Under the pieces are notes generated by a model. That model ran no database searches, had not been told where the DNA came from, and saw only the letters and a program-made list of their open reading frames with translations. Positions 59,101-64,000 of a stretch of DNA of 64,000 nt are shown here, one piece after another. Numbering within the stretch: position 1 is the first letter of the stretch; each line of letters starts with the position of its first letter. The stretch spans positions 2,666,001 to 2,730,000 of the forward strand of contig NC_042507.1 in assembly GCF_003054445.1 (NCBI RefSeq), read 5' to 3'. Origin of the DNA: Pichia kudriavzevii (Eukaryota; Ascomycota; Pichiomycetes; Pichiales; Pichiaceae). A program made the position numbers and the translations under genes.

Positions 59101-60683
59101 TTGATGAAGTTATAAAGATTTTAAACATGGAGGAATATTCAGATTCCATTACAGGCGAATCTGGTTATGGTTTGAATGTTGAACAGAGAAAGAAATTATC
59201 TATCGCCACGGAAATGGTTGCAAAACCATCATTATTGTTATTTTTGGATGAACCTACGTCTGGTCTAGATTCTCAGTCTTCATGGGCTATTGTCCAAGTT
59301 TTAAAGGATTTGGCACGTGCCGGCCAAGCTATTTTGTGTACTATCCACCAGCCGTCGGCAACATTGTTTGAAGAGTTCGACAAGTTGTTACTTTTGAGGA
59401 GAGGTGGTCAGACTGTTTACTTTGGTGATATTGGTAAAAATTCAGAAACTCTGTTGAACTATTTTGAACAGCAAGGAGCAAGAAAATGTTCGCCAACCGA
59501 AAACCCTGCAGAGTATATCCTAGAAGCAATCGGTGCCGGTTCCATCTCTGCTACCGAAGATTGGAATGAAAAATGGCTTCAATCTGAACAGTGTGCTGCT
59601 GTCACTCAAGAAATTGCCAACCTTATTGCTGAAACATCGAAGTTGCCTGCATCTGACAACTCCGAACTTACCTCAAAGTTTGCTGCTCCCTATGTCGTCC
59701 AGTTTCGTGAAGTCTTCAAAAGAACCTTTTTGCAATTTTACAGAAGTTTACCTTATATCATGGCAAAGTTTATGTTGTTTCTAATCGGTGGTTTGCTAAC
59801 TGGTTTTTCGTTCTGGAACAGTAAGCATAGTGTAGTGGGTATGCAAAATGTCATGTTTGCCTGTTTTCAAGCGGTTGTTGTTGCTGCCCCATTAATCAAC
59901 CAAATCCAGGAGAAGGCCATTGCGTCTCGAGAATTGTATGAGGTTAGAGAATCCAAATCTAATACTTTCCACTGGTCCTTGTTAATGATATGCCAATACT
60001 TGACAGAAATTCCATTCTCCATTATATTTTCTACGATTTACTTTATTTGCTGGTACTTTCCGATTCAATTGGATAATTCAGCTGCTAGATGTGGTATGTG
60101 GTGGTTCACTTATTGTATCTTCTTCCAGCTGTATTACGTTTCATTAGGGCTTGCAATTGTTTATTCATCCCCTGATTTGCCATCTGCCAATGTTCTTACA
60201 GGTTTAGCTTTGAATTTTATTATTTCTTTCTGTGGTGTCGTTCAAACACCAAAACTAATGCCTGGGTTCTGGAAGTTTATGTGGAGGCTTTCACCTTTCA
60301 CGTATTTCATGGATAACTTTTTGTCTCTTGGACTACACGAACGTGTAGTCGAATGCTCCAAACAAGAATACAATTACTTACAACCTCCAAGTGGATCAAC
60401 GTGTGGCGATTATTTAGCAAACTACTTCGAAACGAACAATGGTTACGTTAATAATCCAAATGCAACCTCTGATTGTGCCGTCTGTCTATACAGAGTAGGA
60501 GATGAATATTTGAAGAGTGTTGGAATGTCGTATAGCCATAGATGGAGAAATGTTGGTTTCTACTGTGTCTACATTGGATTTAATGTTTGTGCAATGGCTG
60601 GTCTTTATTACATCCTAAGAGTAAGAAAGATGAACGTTACTAGTCCTTTTGTTTCACTAGCAAAGAGGTTCCAAAAAAAATAA
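56109..60683 (+). CDS. PDR5/CDR1-type multidrug ABC transporter (ABCG)
   Basis: Protein of 1524 aa in the (NBD-TMD)x2 order of fungal PDR pumps. NBD1 has the degenerate Walker A GRPGAGCS (199-206, Cys for Lys) typical of the family, signature VRGISGGQRKR and FCFDNATRGLD. NBD2 has a canonical Walker A GESGAGKT (917-924), LLFLDEPTSGLD and a degenerate signature (LNVEQRKK), so one composite ATP site is inactive, as in Pdr5 and Cdr1. Six membrane spans follow each NBD; the last large loop has Cys residues (about 1415-1465). Such pumps export azoles and other drugs and move phospholipids. In Candida krusei the close homologue is called ABC1, but I did not verify identity. It stands alone between gene-free flanks. 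Confidence 0.96.
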   Translation: MSSVSESSNGKLGVFSGDEKMQPSSSNASDGINSFHPGYQSQNEDFNDELLNIHRVVTRESHYNEAIGTNDNQVLQRLSTLSKTLSHMTAADMKSFKIDENDFDLKAILKFMAHKNEENGIKTKNCEVVFKDLTITGKNTSASVVKDVTDVFFPPYAFIRNRIEARRSAFDFKKLPKTRKIVKDATGYLLPGTMTLVLGRPGAGCSSFLKVLSGETKTYIGYEGEISYGGIPSDVMFKDHKNQLIYNPELDVHFPYLTVEETMQFAIGCKTPNIRINNVSRKEYINTIKDLYLTLFGLKHVEKTLVGNDFVRGISGGQRKRVSIAEAMVTKGTVFCFDNATRGLDASTALEFAESLRTSTNITETTSVVTIYQASENIYKLFDYVTVLYLGRQVYFGPIDQAVDFFYRMGYEKPSRQTTPEFLTAVTDPLARNIRAGFKQSEIPQTADEFEQYWKNSPEYADLVRTVDSKLQSANGSETNQNFKDVAVAEKQKWTSSKSPYIINFVEQLKLCCERRFHNLVNNKAYTLTLVSAAVIQSLIIGSLYYNTTEETIGAFSRGGVLFFSCLYFAIMSLAETADLFMDKPILNKQFCYTMYRPSAELIAKQLVAFPVRGIAITFFSLIIYFLSNLKREAGSFFIYYLFVNLIVQAVVSLFTLLASLMPDLSAANGINGITMMSMLLYSSYMIQRPSMWWWFKWFSYCNPVLYAFESLILSEFRGKVMPCSESQLIPSGPSYSNVNSLVNQVCGFVGAAPSKELYNGRNDVDGMIYLKLAFQYTWGHMWRNFGIMFAFIFGYLSINAILVENYNPIVASSDKLLFIHGANIPTSLLEAIGVTDNTVDPESNAGIKEKSEDEINDEISESRRSTTNLENQKLGSSDIFMWQNVDYVVPYDGEDRKLLDNVQGYVLPGTLTALMGESGAGKTTLLNVLSRRVDVGVVSGDMLINGKPIDSSFERRTGYVQQQDLHIAELTVRESLIFSARLRRPHTVPDKEKIEYVDEVIKILNMEEYSDSITGESGYGLNVEQRKKLSIATEMVAKPSLLLFLDEPTSGLDSQSSWAIVQVLKDLARAGQAILCTIHQPSATLFEEFDKLLLLRRGGQTVYFGDIGKNSETLLNYFEQQGARKCSPTENPAEYILEAIGAGSISATEDWNEKWLQSEQCAAVTQEIANLIAETSKLPASDNSELTSKFAAPYVVQFREVFKRTFLQFYRSLPYIMAKFMLFLIGGLLTGFSFWNSKHSVVGMQNVMFACFQAVVVAAPLINQIQEKAIASRELYEVRESKSNTFHWSLLMICQYLTEIPFSIIFSTIYFICWYFPIQLDNSAARCGMWWFTYCIFFQLYYVSLGLAIVYSSPDLPSANVLTGLALNFIISFCGVVQTPKLMPGFWKFMWRLSPFTYFMDNFLSLGLHERVVECSKQEYNYLQPPSGSTCGDYLANYFETNNGYVNNPNATSDCAVCLYRVGDEYLKSVGMSYSHRWRNVGFYCVYIGFNVCAMAGLYYILRVRKMNVTSPFVSLAKRFQKK

Positions 60684-63600
60684 ATAATCTTGATTTCCTT
60701 TTTTAATGTATTTAGTTTTTATTTCTCGTAAGTCTACAAGAGAAATACCTAGTATTTAATAGCTTGAAAACCCATCTTGTCTTTTTATAGTTCAGGTCGA
60801 TATCATGCTGTTCATATTAGTATTCAGTGGATTTTCAAAAAGGAGCATTGACCCTGGTCTTTGCCTTTAAACTCACATAATAGCTGTAGCACGACGTGTT
60901 TGCCCAATCAACTTATCCATGCATACCTTGCTTTCTGAAGAGTAGAATCTCTCAAGTATCAGCGTATCATCGTGTTCTTGTTTATAACTTAAACAAGGGT
61001 TGGCTCGATCCTTCCTACTGTGTTTTTATATGTGCTGATACGCCATTTACACAAGTCATGGAGTATAAAAGGACTCTTTTAATATTGCTATATCTTCGAT
61101 GTTTTGCTATCAATGTTTTTTTCACCAACCAAAAAAAAGAGGCTATGAATTGTCTGATTTATTATCCCGGTACGAAACTCTTGAAATCTTCTCACTAACT
61201 ATCCTTTTGTACTAAATGATTGATCTTGTAAAAGTTTGGAAATTTACAAACAAAAAAACCGCGTTTCCAAGAAATTCGGCTATTGTGTTTTTTACAGCCT
61301 CGGCTATCGGGTGTATATGCGCGTATCTTTCTCAAAACACCAAAAGGGAGACTTTATTTTTATCTTTCGGCGATGTTTGTTTTGACTGTTTACAATATTA
61401 CGTCTTTTTTGATGGTATGTAAATGGACCACACATACACTATGTCGACCAGGTATTGCAGTCCTAAAATGTACTGCTTTTGCCTACACACAATCATCATC
61501 TGATTTTGACATTCGTAACTTTAGTGTTTTCATCAAAACACACTACTGTTTGATTACTGCAATCCTAGTCTACTCAGTCATCTAATATTTGGCAACTGAT
61601 TGCTTTGAATCCATAGGGTTTAAACTAATTGAGGGTATACATTGATTTCATCTCCTAGTTTTGAACAACTAGACAGTTTATTTTTTGGTATTTATCCGCT
61701 GATTTTATACGAACACTGTTATGGTATGTATACTTATATCCTGAATGTTTTTGCCTTTTGTTGAGGGAGTACTAACAAAGACTTAACTTTTGAATATGGA
61801 TAGCTACAAAGGGGATCAGGGCAAACACTACTGTCTAGTACGAGTGTATGGTAATTGAAGAGTCTAAAAAAGGCGTTTATTCTACGTTCTGCCCTTTACT
61901 TGTTTGGTATTCCAGCAAATGTCACTAGACACCAATTTATTGTTGACAAATAGAAAATATTCGATGCGACCTAACTCATGGTTATAGATCAGTTACAAGC
62001 TCTATATGAAACCTCACAGCAACAAACTAAAGTGGGAAATCCACTACTCTGCAACCGGTATTTGTAGTTGCTTACATGATTTTAGCAAACGCTTTCAGAT
62101 TGCAATCAAAGCATGAGGCTTTTGGTTGAAATGAAGTTACAATACATATTTGTGTGATGAATTAGAACATTGTTAGAAGGTCTTATTCATTGGGAAAAAT
62201 CTCTATCCGGTTTTGAGGTGATGTGATGATGCTCATTTATTATACCTTTGACTACACTAAACAGATATCAGGCTAATGATGGAACTATCATAATTGAAAA
62301 TGCTGTACATGTTTATGAGCAAACTATTTTAGTTTCTTTGAGGATATACGTGCTACACAAATGCCTGAAACTTTTGGTGGTTTATTCAGAATTTGTTCGA
62401 TTTGTTGGGAGATGTTTTTAAAGTTTTTCTAGAATGCTGATGTTTTCAGCACTCCAAACTAAAGTTGTACTTGGATGTACTCAAGAGACTACTGTTCATA
62501 TTGGTCGAAACGTTTTTTGTCATTCTCATATAAAACCACTCATTCCATAACTTTTGGACGCACTTTCTGCTGATATTTTGTATTGATTTCCATTTGTGGA
62601 TATAGGGCCTGGAATTATTGAACCGATTATAAGATAGCCAGGCTGGTGTGTTTACTTAGTAACAAGTTGCATGCTGCATTTTTCTGCCTTTTGTTGATTA
62701 CAAGGAGCTCATATTTTTGTGTCTTGAACAACACTTATTTGGCTTTAGATCAAACGCCCGAAAAACGATATTTGAAAGCGCAGCATTAATGTTTAGGATG
62801 CCTTGACGATTTGACTTTAGTCAATTCATTTTATACGAGATTCTTTTTGAGAGGATCTTCAAAGTGTTGGAGGAGTATCAAGGGAAGGAGCTGGAGTTTG
62901 ATATTCCGAGCAAACTAATTATACTAGAAGAAACTATTCACTAGTGATTAGGCTTTGTTTTTGCCACTAATGCAGTGCCATAGTGGAGACCAGACTTTTA
63001 GTCTCCGATATATGTTTCTAACTCTTTTTGTGTTATGGAAGTGTATGGTCCAGCCAACCAAAATTGCCTCAGAATATGTTGCTGTTTTTGATTGCAGATC
63101 TTACCATATATTATTGATACTTATCCTACGCCGTGAGTTTATCGGGCTTTCACGTGTACGCCATTCCAAGTTGATTGACTAGTCAGGTGGTATAATACCA
63201 TTTATTGGCGTTTTGTATCTCGATGTATTAATACAGTATTTTGGCTTAGGTTTTTGAAATCATTCTAACATTGTCGGTTCAAAGCTGTTGAGTTTTCAGT
63301 AAAGTCAAAACCCACTTGTTTTAGTGTTGACTGGTTGACCACTTACCGTTGTCTTTTTGGCTAGGTTGACAGCGATACGTTTTTGCATTTAAAAAACATC
63401 ACATCCCATCAGTATACCGTTAATGGAGGCGGTTAAAAAAGGGCCATTTTAGAGTAAGCGGTAAGTATGCCTATACAAGGACACAAGGGCTATTCAAGTT
63501 AGTTTATTATTTTGTTGAATTTACACAACAAAGTTGTTCATTTAGCTACTGTTCTGATTTCTATACCATTGTCAGGTTTGGAATGCTAGCACACCTACTT

Positions 63601-64000
63601 CATCTTCATACAAACGATGATTATTAATGTCACTTCAACTTCCCAAATGGTTTGAGTACCTTCTACAGGATCTTTAGCAAATTCTATCTTAATTCTACTA
63701 GTTGAAGGTTTTTCTTACTAGTTCCATTTGTTTATGCGTGATTTCTTCTGTGTCAAAGTCTACTACTTAGATCCAAACTAATACTTTTCAAGGTTACTAA
63801 ATATTTGCCAGCTCATTGCGTATTAATGTTCAGTTTTAAAGCCTACAGTTGTGCAGCAATGAAATTCAGAATAGCTTAAAATAGTGCTGAGTATAGAAAG
63901 AGCATGTGGTAGTGGTAGTGGTAGTTTGGATAGTGAGTAAAAGTTGAAAAGAATTTGCCAGCAATAGAGGAGAATATATCAAGGCAAACGAAAGAGACAG
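60684..64000. other. Gene-free 3.3 kb at the right end of the window
   Basis: After the ABC transporter stop, no ORF above about 100 codons and none with family similarity was found. Short frames (60896-61198, 61216-61422, 61283-61585, 62955-63182) have no recognisable domains. The sequence is AT-rich and unstructured, with a run of GGTAGT units at 63908-63926 and a purine-rich end (63930-64000) that resembles a promoter running out of the window. It may be a long promoter for the next gene, a relic region, or part of a centromere- or telomere-proximal gene desert; I cannot decide. Confidence 0.45.

Noticed and set aside
61216-61422. 68-codon ORF with one hydrophobic segment in the right-hand gene-free stretch
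   Set aside because: Overlaps another frame of similar length, no family similarity and composition like its surroundings.

Overview
The window is budding-yeast nuclear DNA (Saccharomycotina): compact, apparently intronless genes, AT-rich spacers and clear orthologues of S. cerevisiae LAT1, HHT1/HHF1, SEC28, HSP42, CCS1, IMP2, MIH1, ETT1, MET1, MRPL1, GPI17, SRP21, STE23 and a PDR-type ABC transporter. CTG codons fall at conserved leucines (LAT1 residue 315, ABC transporter residue 388), so the genetic code looks standard and not that of the CUG-Ser clade. A Pichia/Issatchenkia-type species fits the gene content, but the species call is inference. Several predicted reading frames begin at GTG or TTG; the starts given here are the first usable ATG.

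Layout. 1-6100: end of a Maf-type pyrophosphatase, the small TOM7, LAT1, an SSH4/EAR1-like Rsp5 adaptor and a YET3/BAP31 protein, with a candidate box C/D snoRNA in the convergent gap before YET3. 6500-15900: CLG1-like cyclin, divergent histone H4/H3 pair, SEC28, HSP42 with a canonical heat-shock element, an unrecognised membrane protein, CCS1 and IMP2. 16000-29000: MIH1, ETT1 with a long Gly-Ala repeat, MET1 under a textbook sulfur-regulon promoter, an aldo-keto reductase, an SNA/PMP3 protein, the tiny TOM6, MRPL1 and GPI17. 29300-44800: a cell-surface glycosylation neighbourhood with four KRE2/KTR (GT15) mannosyltransferases in two pairs facing each other, an MNN4/LicD-type gene and a CCW14-like CFEM wall protein, interrupted by a coiled-coil gene, SRP21 and a mitochondrial PPR gene. 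45200-54400: a UBE2W-type ubiquitin-conjugating enzyme (a class S. cerevisiae lacks), STE23, a TAG1-like vacuolar protein, a small orphan ORF, a PFK26/YLR345W-like protein whose bisphosphatase half has lost catalytic histidines, and tRNA-Ala(TGC). 54400-64000: a PDR5/CDR1-like multidrug ABC transporter between gene-free stretches of 1.7 kb and at least 3.3 kb.

Functional threads. Mitochondrial biogenesis recurs (TOM7, TOM6, LAT1, IMP2, MRPL1, PPR protein), and four CACGTG boxes lie between TOM7 and LAT1. Secretory pathway and wall assembly form the second thread (SEC28, YET3, GPI17, SRP21, KTRs, MNN4-like, CCW14). No mobile element, CRISPR array or bacterial-type operon was seen. No wholly new system was identified; the most unusual items are the UBE2W-type E2, the KTR/MNN4 neighbourhood, the phosphatase-dead PFK2-like protein, the Cys110 histone H3, the snoRNA candidate and the gene-free flanks of the ABC transporter.
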